Origin: Stramenopiles sp. TOSAG23-6
Taxonomy: Eukaryota > Sar
Assembly (NCBI GenBank): GCA_900128565.1
Contig: LT635960.1
Coordinates: 1 to 31,740 of the forward strand
Reading direction: 5' to 3'
Length of the DNA: 31,740 nt
Made by a program: the position numbers and the translations under genes. Under the pieces are notes generated by a model, which was given only the letters and a program-made list of their open reading frames with translations, made no database searches and was not told where the DNA came from. This document shows, in pieces, positions 1 through 7,691 of this stretch. How positions within the stretch are numbered: the first letter of the stretch is position 1; every line of letters begins with the position of its first letter.

Positions 1-948
1 TAAACCAATGCAAGGTTATTATCTTGATTCTAATGAACCAAAAGCATGTACTGCTCGAACTAAGGCACAATGTGTAGCGGCGAGTAAAGATAAACCGAAC
101 CCTATTGCTTTAAACACTGTTTGTTCTAACAAGAATACTTTGACTGCCCAGGTTACTGATGCTAATGGATGTGAAGCTTGTGCGGCTGGTTCTTTTGGAA
201 AAAGAAATTCTGGTGAATGTGGTAATTGTACCCCAATTGCTGGCCATGCAACCAATTCAGTAACTACATGCGCCACAGATGCGGATAAAGACACCGCACT
301 TGCATCATCATATGATATCACGGCTGCAACAGATGGCGCACACAAGGGACTTAAATGTGAACCAGGAAAGTTTTATGAGAAAGGGACTAGTGCGGCGGCA
401 ACGTGCTCAGATTGCGGAGATGGCAAGACGAAGTGCTATGAATGCAGCGCAAAGACTGGTACAAAAACATGTAGTAAACCAATGCAAGGTTATTATCTTG
501 ATTCTAATGAACCAAAAGCATGTACTGCTCGAACTAAGGCACAATGTGTAGCGGCGAGTAAAGATAAACCGAACCCTATTGCTTTAAACACTGTTTGTTC
601 TAACAAGAATACTTTGACTGCCCAGGTTACTGATGCTAATGGATGTGAAGCTTGTGCGGCTGGTTCTTTTGGAAAAAGAAATTCTGGTGAATGTGGTAAT
701 TGTACCCCAATTGCTGGCCATGCAACCAATTCAGTAACTACATGCGCCACAGATGCGGATAAAGACACCGCACTTGCATCATCATATGATATCACGGCTG
801 CAACATCTGGCGCACACAAGGGGCTTAAATGCAAACCAGGATACTTTTATGCAAAAACGACTGGTGCGGCGGCAACGTGCACGGAGTGTGCTGATACCGC
901 TGCGAAATGTTATACATGTAGTAGTACAGCTGCAGCTTCGTGTACTGC
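1..948 (+). repeat. Two 474-bp tandem coding repeats
   Basis: Positions 1-331 appear identical to 475-805. The first difference is 332 versus 806, after which the units diverge in the D-G-A/S-G-A and Cys-cluster region. The period is 158 codons exactly, so the frame is preserved. Long exact identity, synonymous sites included, implies a recent duplication or gene conversion. The window starts exactly at a unit boundary, so further copies may have been lost or collapsed. Confidence 0.93.
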
Positions 949-1240
949 ACCTCAAGCAGGATATGCTGTTGTCGCTGGAGTTGCAACAGCCTGCACAACA
1001 ACACCTGAAACTGTATGTACAAAAGAAGCAACAAATAAATTGGTAGCTGCCTCAAATGATATGTGTCCAGTATTGAACACCTGTACTGCTGTCAACTCTC
1101 AAACAGCTGCTGCTGGAACTGTGTCCGTGTGTCCAGTTCCAGCACCAGCCCCAACGCCAGGCTCCGGAGGTTCCAACGGTGCAAGTTCTGTCGCTGTAAG
1201 TGTTTTATCTGTAATGGCTTTTGGTGTGTTTTTGCTTTAA
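2..1240 (+). CDS. Cys-rich repeat surface protein with GPI-type C-terminus (5' truncated)
   Basis: The reading frame is open at the left edge (K-P before the first Met), so the N-terminus lies outside the window. About 412 residues are visible. They consist of one 158-residue unit, a second unit that is identical at first and then diverges, and a final Cys-rich part. Each unit carries spaced Cys pairs (C-x-A-C, C-G-N-C, C-S-D-C, K-C-Y-x-C) of the kind found in ciliate immobilization antigens and Giardia-type variant surface proteins. The end is a Pro/Gly/Ser linker followed by about 20 small and hydrophobic residues finishing in FGVFLL with no charged tail, typical of a GPI-attachment signal. 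The stop is TAA. I infer a cell-surface coat protein; the family assignment rests on architecture, not on a specific match. Its base composition is less AT-rich than the surrounding intergenic DNA. Confidence 0.72.
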   Translation, partial: KPMQGYYLDSNEPKACTARTKAQCVAASKDKPNPIALNTVCSNKNTLTAQVTDANGCEACAAGSFGKRNSGECGNCTPIAGHATNSVTTCATDADKDTALASSYDITAATDGAHKGLKCEPGKFYEKGTSAAATCSDCGDGKTKCYECSAKTGTKTCSKPMQGYYLDSNEPKACTARTKAQCVAASKDKPNPIALNTVCSNKNTLTAQVTDANGCEACAAGSFGKRNSGECGNCTPIAGHATNSVTTCATDADKDTALASSYDITAATSGAHKGLKCKPGYFYAKTTGAAATCTECADTAAKCYTCSSTAAASCTAPQAGYAVVAGVATACTTTPETVCTKEATNKLVAASNDMCPVLNTCTAVNSQTAAAGTVSVCPVPAPAPTPGSGGSNGASSVAVSVLSVMAFGVFLL

Positions 1241-2472
1241 GGTTAATTGACCTTTTTGGTATTACTCTCACTTGTTTGAGTGTAGCTGTCGGTATTTAAC
1301 GTTAACTGTTTGTTAAATAAAATTTGATGGCTAAAAATTATCAACAATAAATATCTAGTTTCAGCTTTTTTAGTAAATTGTAGATTCTGTTGTTATGAAT
1401 CTATACGTCTCTGATGTAGGACAACAAATGTCAATTCAACGCATAAATAAAATAACACGGTAATTCTTGTTTACTTTCGAACATAATTCTTATTTTCCTT
1501 CTTCTATAATAGTGTTTTTCCTCAATTTGATTACTTGAGGGCGTATATGAGAGAGCTAAGTGTAAAATATACCCACTGAAATCAACATGAATTTCAGTAG
1601 AGAGTTTTATCGTTATACGGAATATTAGATTCCTGCTAGTTTTTCATTCGTAATATTTTATTTGGAAGATAATAGTGAACTCTAATATTGCATGTCATTG
1701 GCATTTTTCCATAAAATGTATAAAAAATCTCTTCAGATTTTGTTTTTCCCTTCATAAAAGAGTAATTTTCATAAGAATGTCATGATGTAGAATTACGTGC
1801 AGTACATTGAATATGTGATCGTCTAGAGCTACTTTTAGTTTGAAGTTCACACAAACCTGCCTGAAGGAATCGCACGCTGGGCCTGAGGCCTCGCGTAGTA
1901 ATCTAAAGTCGTGTTTACAATTCCTGTCGAATCCTATACCGGCCACCTTTTTTTGGTACGAAATTTTGTACCTAATACGCTGATCTGCAGAATATCGACC
2001 AAAAAAAAAAGTTCTTTATATTTTGTGCAATTTCTGACAATATTTCTAGCATTTGTCATTTAAAATATTCAGTCAACAGGAGTCATTATCATGCTAAACA
2101 ATATAAAATGAAATGCAAAAGTGCCTTTAAAGACATTCTATTCCAATTGGTCATGTGCGCTAGTATCACATATCCCAATGAGTAATATCATGTAGTTTCA
2201 CAAAGTTGAATACACTATTTTATATGAAATAAAAGATATAGAGACATCCTTTCTTTTTTATCTATCAAATCTTAAAGCAAGTGAAAATTAAATTTCAATA
2301 AAGGAAACGAGATTTTTTGTAAATTTTTGCTTAGGTACGGATTTTCGTACAAAACCAAAAGTGGCCGTATATGGATGGACGTTCTACCTAATCCACCGCT
2401 CCTCCAAAAATTTCTTCTCGTAAAGATTGAAATTTCTGGCATGACTTTTTGTATGATCATCTTATTCTAACA
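1241..2472. other. Intergenic gap
   Basis: This gap separates the surface-protein gene from the LRR gene and is mostly AT-rich. A locally GC-richer stretch at about 1858-1950 contains the small palindrome GGCCTGAGGCC. A degenerate foldback element spans 1935-2371 (listed separately). A 9-codon upstream ORF (2441-2470) starts just before the LRR gene's ATG and ends 2 bp short of it. I see no convincing tRNA, rRNA or further protein gene. Confidence 0.6.
1935..2371. mobile_element. Candidate degenerate MITE-like foldback element
   Basis: The left arm at 1935-1975 (read on the minus strand) and the right arm at 2331-2371 (plus strand) are imperfect inverted copies of about 41 bp. Both arms contain TTAGGTAC, then TTTCGTAC, then an A-rich run, then GTGGCCG and TATA. 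The 355-bp spacer has no obvious ORF. The outer ends read TATACCGGCCAC on the left and GTGGCCGTATA on the right, compatible with TA duplications flanking TACCGGCCAC-type ends. No transposase is present. It could also be two unrelated copies of a dispersed motif. The inner motif is the same core seen in the intron family of this window. Confidence 0.4.
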
Positions 2473-3904
2473 ATGCAAAGAAGCAATAGTGATCCTACAT
2501 CATTCATTGATGATAAAAGTTCTTTCTGGGTAGAGTATACAAAGCGTAGAGTATCGTTGAATAAAGCGGATAAAGTTTCAAAAAAGAAAAGACAGACACG
2601 TGATGAAAAGCTTGCGTTACAAGTACGAGATATGCGCCGATGGCGTTATAAGACAACACACCAAGATACAAAGCTTGTAGATATACATGATGAATCAATG
2701 CAACCTACAGCAGATGAAAAATTAGTATGGACCTCAATTGAAACAATAAATGATCCAAGAGGATCTTCTATTCCAGAAGTAGAGATGTATCTTGAAAGAC
2801 AAAATCGTCGCTGTACAGATATCGCCTTGTGTTTAAAGTGTCTTCGTGATAAGTTGCTAGTTGCACAGTATGGATCAGTTGGTTCACAGAAATTTCCTAG
2901 CAGTATAAGAGTTCTAAATATATATGGTTCCCAGACCTGTGAATATGACTGGTCTGATCCATGTAATCCTGATGAAAAACCAAAAAGAGAATTAACAGAA
3001 ATTCGTTGGTGTTCCATGTGGATGCCAAATTGCCTCAATAGATTAAGAAATCTTCATATGATTAGCATAAAAAACACTACATTAAATACAATTCCTTCTT
3101 CTTGGATTGCTCTATCGCATGTTCTTGAAAGTCTTTGCTTGTGTAATAATAATATTTCCTATATTTCAACTGCTTTATCACAATGTACAAGACTCACTAC
3201 TTTATTATTAAATGGAAACAAAATTGAAAAATTGCCGCCTCTAAATAAATTACAGACGCTTCAAAAATTATGTTTAGGTCAAAATAAGCTTCGTCGGTTC
3301 CCAAGTGGTGTGAGTTCCCTTTTATATCTACATCAATTGATACTTACCAGTAATAGGATTGGTGGTATACCAAGTTCTATAAGTAATTTACAACAATTAC
3401 GAACTTTAGCAATTGGTGATAATTTATTAGAAACCTTACCAGATGCCATAGGGCAGCTTAAACATTTGACACATCTCAGTATCGATAGAAACAAGATACA
3501 AATATTACCCGAGTCAATGGGGAAACTTATTCATTTACGTTTGTTGGATGCTTCCTTTAATCAATTGAGTAATATTCATACATCTATTGATAAAAATACA
3601 GCACTATATGACATGTATGTTTTATTTTTTTTTCAATTTTTAATTTATGTTTTTCGTACGAAATTTTGTACCTAACGAATTAAAAAAATATATTTTTTCA
3701 CAATACATCAACTTGGCCATGAATTTTCTCATGGAACTGCCACGTGTAGTTTTACAAATGACACAATTAACAAAACTTAGTTTAGAAGGAAATCCTTTGA
3801 TGGAGCCAGGAGAGGGAAATGATTGGTTGATACCGCATAATACGCATTATTCAAAAAGTATAATGGCAGCTATAAAAATATCAAGAGATATTATGTTTAC
3901 TTAA
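2473..3904 (+). CDS. Leucine-rich-repeat protein (LRRIQ/Ras-suppressor type)
   Basis: Two exons, 2473-3614 and 3709-3904, encode 445 residues. ATG 2473 is the first in-frame Met; the frame upstream has none. The N-terminal 190 residues are basic and polar (KKKRQTRDEK region) and unrecognised. From about residue 195 a run of eight or so leucine-rich repeats follows the L-x-x-L-x-L-x-x-N-x-L-x-x-L-P pattern. Removing the intron restores a textbook repeat at the junction (LYDINLAMNFLMELP), which is strong evidence for the exon join. LRRs of this plain type bind proteins; the partner is unknown. The stop is TAA at 3902-3904. The last 26 coding bases are repeated just after the stop. Confidence 0.85.
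3615..3708 (+). other. Non-canonical intron (GT...AT) in LRR gene
   Basis: This 94-nt intron begins GTATGTTTT, has the core GTACGAAATTTTGTACCTAA and ends TTTTTTCACAATACAT. No AG occurs near the 3' end. The upstream exon and the intron both end in ACAT, so the exact cut can slide by up to four bases without changing the mRNA. The LRR consensus fixes the length that must be removed. Confidence 0.85.
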
Positions 3905-3935
3905 TTTATAAAATATCAAGATATATTATGTTTAC
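3875..3935 (+). repeat. 26-bp tandem duplication across the LRR gene stop
   Basis: Positions 3875-3900 (the last codons) and 3910-3935 (just downstream) are near-identical copies with period 35 bp, differing at two positions in GAGAT versus GATAT. The second copy is untranslated. Confidence 0.85.
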
Positions 3936-4419
3936 ATCAAACAGTTAAATATTTGTACCAAGTATACTTACACTATTAATGATAATACAAAGATGTAGTC
4001 TAGCAATTATAATGTCTATTTAAAAAACAAAATCCAAGATGTACTACACATTACACTATTAAGATATATAAACGTTTCCATAAATGAATAAAATGTAAGG
4101 AAAATGTTATATTTACTGAAAATGTTGTATTTAATTTTAATGTTATATTTACTGAAAATGTTGTATTTAATTTTAATATTGTATTTACTGAAAATGTTAT
4201 ATTTAATTTCAAATTTGTATTTATTTTTAATGTCCAAGTAGATTGTCACACTTTAAAATAAATATAAACTTGTCTCGTATTGTTGCAAAACTATAACATC
4301 AGTAATACATGTTATTATCATTGAAAAATACAGTTCGAGTTGTATAATTTTTTATTATTTTGAAAAATACACTTACTTCAACTCAAACTCAAACCTACAG
4401 TATAACAATCATGGTTTCT
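3905..4419. other. Convergent intergenic gap with tandem repeats
   Basis: The 515-bp gap between the ends of the LRR and Tubby genes is very AT-rich. It contains the 35-bp-period duplication and a 36-bp-period array. No gene is seen. Antisense reading frames here come only from the repeats. Confidence 0.7.
4105..4212 (+). repeat. Three-copy 36-bp AT-rich tandem array
   Basis: Copies begin at about 4105, 4141 and 4177, each containing ATTTACTGAAAATGTT and then TATTTAATTTT. The first two are nearly identical and the third has several substitutions. It is a minisatellite in untranslated DNA. Confidence 0.88.
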
Positions 4420-6384
4420 CTACAAGTATGTATCATGTCTCGCATACATGGCAGATAAAGCAATTCCAAAACCTTGTAACACAGAAAGTGGATGTATTGT
4501 AAAAAAATATTAAAAAAAAAAAATTGTTAGGTGAAAAATTGTAGCACAAAAAGTGAATGTATTGTACAAAAATATTTTTTTAAAAAGTGTTAGGTACAAA
4601 ATTGTATACAAAAAAAATAATTCATGATGAAAACGTACATATGTAACATCACATGAGAAAACATTTTCTTGTAATTTCCCTGATAACAACCATTCCTTCT
4701 TTTCACCATCTTTAGAATCATACAGAATGAAATTTTTGACACTGCTCAATTTTGCTCTTCCTTTAAAATCCAAAGTATGACATTGACGTCGATTATCCCA
4801 TTCTGGTTCTTTATTAGGTAGAGATACTACTCTATTTTGTGAAAAAATATGTTTTTGTAGTAAAAAAAATGTTAGGTACAAAAATTTTAGAATTTGTACA
4901 AACAAAAAAAATAAATTCAAAATTGAAATTTTTAAATTTGAATGAAAACAAACCTGTTTTTTACCATTGAACGTCCACGACTTTCTTTCTCAAAAGTCTT
5001 TTGTAAACCTTCATCACTATTTGAAGGTCGAAATACAACAGGTTGTCCACCAGTATTAACCATGTATTGTTAAACAATATTTTTTTTCAATAAAAAATGA
5101 ATTTTCAACAAGAAAAAAAAAATTTTGAAATGAAATTGAAATAAATGATGAAAACATATAAATACTAAAAAAAAAAAAAAATGATAAATAAATGATAAAA
5201 ACGTACGTTGGTACTAAAGTATCCATAATTCGTGGATGTTTACTAGACACCGTATATTTTATAGATGCTAGTTCTTTTCGAGATTCCATTCGGCCTCGTG
5301 CTTTGCGAGGGGCGAGACCATTATCATATAATAAAAATTCAGTTTTTGTTAAATTGCCACGAACTTTACCAATAAATGACGGATCTTCACGTCCACCCTG
5401 AGGAGTCATTGAAATCATAACATTAACACCTTTTGAAAGAAATTTACTTCGATCTTTTGCAAACATGACAAACTTATTGCCTTTTTTTCGGTCGAGATAT
5501 AATGCATAAATATACTTATTATTGTCATCTAAACCACGTTTCAAAATGCACTTGACTGTCCCGAGTTCTCGTGGTACCGGATTTGTTAAAAAATTACGTA
5601 ATTGATGAGCTGTATCATAATTATATTTAGGCATGCGAGTTGCGAATGATTTGATGGTACGTATACCTGTTGGTTTTGGAGCAATTTCAACAAAACTTTT
5701 GGCTGTTTTCAAATTAGCAGAGTCATCGGAAGTAGCGTCAGAATCGCTAGTAGATGTGTCACTGCTGTCACTGCTTTCAGAGTCTGAAGAAGAACTAGAT
5801 ACATAGTTTCCAATCCCTTGCATGTCAACATTATTGTCTTGAGCTTCATTGAGTTTCTTTCGACGAAAAGATCGAGCGCAAGCATTTGCTACAGCTGTAG
5901 ATTGCTTTCTTTTCGTTGGAGTCACGCCTGAAGACTTTTCATTAAATAACCAATCTAAATCGTCACCAGTGAGATTATCCGGATTCGCAGCATTTACTTC
6001 AACGGCTGGAGGTACTGAAGCAAATGCATTATCAAACATATCATTGACTTCATTTGAATAATTTATAGATTTTGGCTGGTTAGCGGATACGTATCCTGGA
6101 CGGTTTCCAGAATAATTTTGACCCATTTGTGAGTGTCCATTCACTCCATATCCATTATTGTGGTATGGAGAGTGTTTTCCATCTGTATGAGGAGGAAGTT
6201 TTTGACCAGGCATGTAACGTTGTGGTTGTGCCTGTTGAAAATTACGGTTCTGGCGTAATCCAAAATTATTTTGAGAGGGAGGTGCAGAGGGACCCCCCAA
6301 CACATTACCAAAGGGGCTATTATCCTCATTTTGACCTTCCCAAGATAAATTGTCCCAAAAGGGATCATTTTGAAAATCTCCCAT
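4420..6384 (-). CDS. Tubby-like protein
   Basis: Four exons on the minus strand, 6384-5207, 5061-4954, 4831-4639 and 4491-4420, join in frame to 516 residues ending in TAG. The N-terminal half is low-complexity: Asn/Gln/Pro-rich, then an acidic Ser/Asp run near residues 195-225 and basic KRKQ and RRKK clusters that could be nuclear signals. The C-terminal half is the Tubby domain. It begins in exon 1 with the LxRN...G-T-V-K-C region, SFIGKVRGNL and LLYDNG, continues with PVVFRPSNSDEG, then NKEPEWDN, LDFKGRAKLSSVKNF and ENVFSCDVTY, and ends PLSVLQGFGIALSAMYARHD. That order matches the family. Tubby domains bind phosphoinositides; in animals the proteins act in ciliary trafficking and as membrane-released regulators. 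The last exon is only 23 codons. Three introns of the unusual family interrupt the domain. Confidence 0.9.
4474..4605 (-). repeat. Approx. 66-bp tandem duplication of a splice acceptor
   Basis: Two adjacent diverged units each carry, read on the minus strand, an ACCTAACA core, a T/A tract, ACAATACAT and about 20 nt of exon-like sequence (CCACTTTCTGTGTTACAA in the functional copy, TCACTTTTTGTGCTACAA in the upstream copy). Use of the upstream copy would give a short tail and an early TAA. Confidence 0.82.
4492..4638 (-). other. Non-canonical intron 3 of Tubby gene
   Basis: This 147-nt intron begins GTACGTTTTCATCATG and ends TTTTACAATACAT, with no AG. Joining gives VTY-PLSVLQGFGIALS, the expected Tubby C-terminus. 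It contains a second, upstream acceptor-like end (GTACAATACAT) produced by a local tandem duplication. Confidence 0.83.
4832..4953 (-). other. Intron 2 of Tubby gene (GT...AG member of the family)
   Basis: This 122-nt intron begins GTTTGTTTTCATTC, has the core TTTTTGTACCTAACA and ends TTTTTTCACAAAATAG. It is clearly related to the non-canonical introns but ends in AG. The exon and intron both end in AG. The join gives KNR-VVSLPNKEPEW, matching Tubby proteins. Confidence 0.85.
5062..5206 (-). other. Non-canonical intron 1 of Tubby gene
   Basis: This 145-nt intron begins GTACGTTTTTATC and ends TTTAACAATACAT, without AG at the 3' end. The only AG far inside would lead to an in-frame stop. The 5' portion looks duplicated: GTACGTTTTTATCATTTATT is followed about 40 nt later by ATGTTTTCATCATTTATTTC. 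It lacks a recognisable GTACCTAAC core. It is the one member where the upstream exon end (AC) and the intron end (AT) do not match. Confidence 0.75.
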
Positions 6385-6772
6385 TCTATTAAAAACAGAG
6401 AAGTTTGTTCAGTGTATATTCGCTACAGATATAACACACTTTTTATTCAATGCAAAGATTATTTTGATGTCGAAAGAGCAAGGAGAAAAGTTGGAATTCA
6501 AGTGAACATTGAAGATGAAGAAGATCGATCAAATCAATGAAGAATATCTTTTTGGAAAAGTTTTTGATTTTTTGGTTACCCGGTAATGGTCGAGTTCATA
6601 AAATTTTTTATTTTTTACTGCTTTTTTACTCGTGCTTTTCCGTGCTTTTCTCTCTTATCTTTACTATTACTGCTCCAGGGCTCAAGTCAACTGCTGTTTT
6701 TTCCAAACCTTGAGAAAAACTTTATTCACTATTTTTGTATTTCACCGTAAGACATTCTCTTCATATTCAAAT
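6385..6772. other. Divergent intergenic region, Tubby / selenoprotein W
   Basis: The 388-bp gap is shared by two divergently transcribed genes and must contain both promoters. It is AT-rich with no clear TATA, telomere-like or operator motif that I can defend. GGCTCAAG at about 6677 resembles the end of dinoflagellate spliced leaders but is too short to use. Confidence 0.5.
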
Positions 6773-7039
6773 ATGGTGAAAATTGTAATTCAATATTGTG
6801 GTGGGTGAGGATATGGTGGTCGTGCTCGGCAATGTCAGGAGTTCCTTGAACAGTCGTTGGGTAAGGGAGGTCAATTTCAAGTGGATCTTTTACGAGACCC
6901 TGGAAAAACTGGAAACTTCGAAGTAACAGTGGATGGAACTTTGGTACATAGTAAAAATAGTAATAACGATGGCTTTGTCGACAGTCAAGAAAAGTTGGAC
7001 AAAATTATCGCCTGGGCTAAAAATAAAAGCTGTGGGTAA
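6773..7039 (+). CDS. SELENOW: Selenoprotein W with in-frame TGA (Sec)
   Basis: From ATG 6773 to TAA 7037-7039 the frame encodes 88 residues, the usual SelW size. The only interruption is TGA at 6806-6808, in the context Y-C-G-G-U-G-Y, the C-x-x-U redox motif of SelW in a Rdx/thioredoxin-like fold. The rest matches the family: a K-I-V-I-Q-Y-C first strand, a GGQFQVDLLRDPGKTGNFEV hairpin, V-D-G-T-L-V-H-S-K and a C-terminal helix D-K-I-I-A-W. A SECIS element lies 45 nt after the stop. SelW proteins are small cytosolic thiol-redox proteins, with methionine-oxide and 14-3-3 links proposed in animals. An automatic gene caller would start at 6857 or miss the gene. Confidence 0.95.
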
Positions 7040-7691
7040 CTTGAAATAACTAGTTTTGAGATATTTTATTTGAATACAACGGTTGATACTGTTGGTCTGA
7101 AAGCGGATTTTATTATCTGTAGACAACAGTTGACGTAATAATATGTAATAGTATATAGTATATAAACTCAAATATTTATCTTGTACAAAAGCTTTCAACT
7201 TTCACAAATAATTTTGTCTTTTTGGTACGATTTTTGTAATTTTTAATTTTCGTAGTAAAAATTTGGTCAACGCATTCAATCAATTATTGTTACAAGATAG
7301 AGTATTTCTTTTCAATGGATAATATAAATACTTAACTAATTGTGTACAGTCAAAAGTATTTCTTTTGTTGTAATAAATTCCCATTTTCAAAAAATATATT
7401 CTATTATATACCGATGGGTAGTATGAAAATGAAAGCAATTTGACAAATTCGCACAGACCTGCTAAATTGTGAAGCAAGCCAAGCCAGTAAAATTGATCCT
7501 TGATTAAATGAACTGACTTTACAAGTTGACAAGTAGTTTGACGCGCTTGCTNTGTGTGTGTGTGTGTGATAACTCATTTATACCAAATTTACGATTTACA
7601 TAAATTTGTATTCATCTCTGAACTCCCCCAAACAAGCAGCATTGCGGGTGTAGATTTTCCCGTCGAAGGCGACGTGGCCTCTTTGAACCAA
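7040..7691. other. Intergenic / 5' leader region before eIF4G
   Basis: It holds the SelW 3'UTR with its SECIS, an AT-rich stretch with a degenerate TTTTTGGTACGATTTTTGTA copy of the intron/foldback core at about 7217-7236, a (GT)n run at 7553-7568 beside an N (7552), and from about 7620 a GC-richer, coding-like stretch in frame with eIF4G. That last part may be the 3' portion of an upstream-spliced coding exon. Confidence 0.5.
7084..7134 (+). promoter_or_regulatory. SECIS element (type II) in SelW 3'UTR
   Basis: The 5' quartet strand is TGAT at 7084-7087 and the 3' strand TGAC at 7131-7134. Helix II pairs 7088-7098 (ACTGTTGGTCT) with 7121-7130 (AGACAACAGT), with one bulged G. AAA at 7100-7102 lies 12 nt after the quartet. 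A second small helix pairs 7103-7108 (GCGGAT) with 7115-7120 (ATCTGT), using two G-U pairs and a 6-nt loop. This has all the parts of a eukaryotic type II SECIS, which recruits SBP2 and EFsec to decode UGA as Sec. Confidence 0.9.

Noticed and set aside
1-1240. Ciliate origin on the basis of the surface antigen
   Set aside because: TAA, TAG and TGA all act as stops in this window and no in-frame TAA or TAG occurs in conserved domains, so the usual ciliate code does not apply.
1858-1945. Minus-strand sequence with GGATTCGACAGG, resembling the conserved 5' end of tmRNA, with a short following ORF
   Set aside because: No matching 3' tRNA-like half (T-arm plus pairing acceptor) or A-x-D-type tag was found, and the motif lies at the arm of the foldback element, which explains part of it. 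Bacterial or organellar tmRNA is not expected in this nuclear context.
4510-4920. A 136-codon minus-strand ORF as a separate gene
   Set aside because: It is Tubby exon 3 plus parts of introns 2 and 3; its ends are Phe/Leu-rich translations of intron T runs.
6660-6700. GGCTCAAG upstream of SelW as a relic dinoflagellate spliced leader
   Set aside because: Only eight bases match, which is expected about once by chance in a window of this size, and the preceding bases do not fit.
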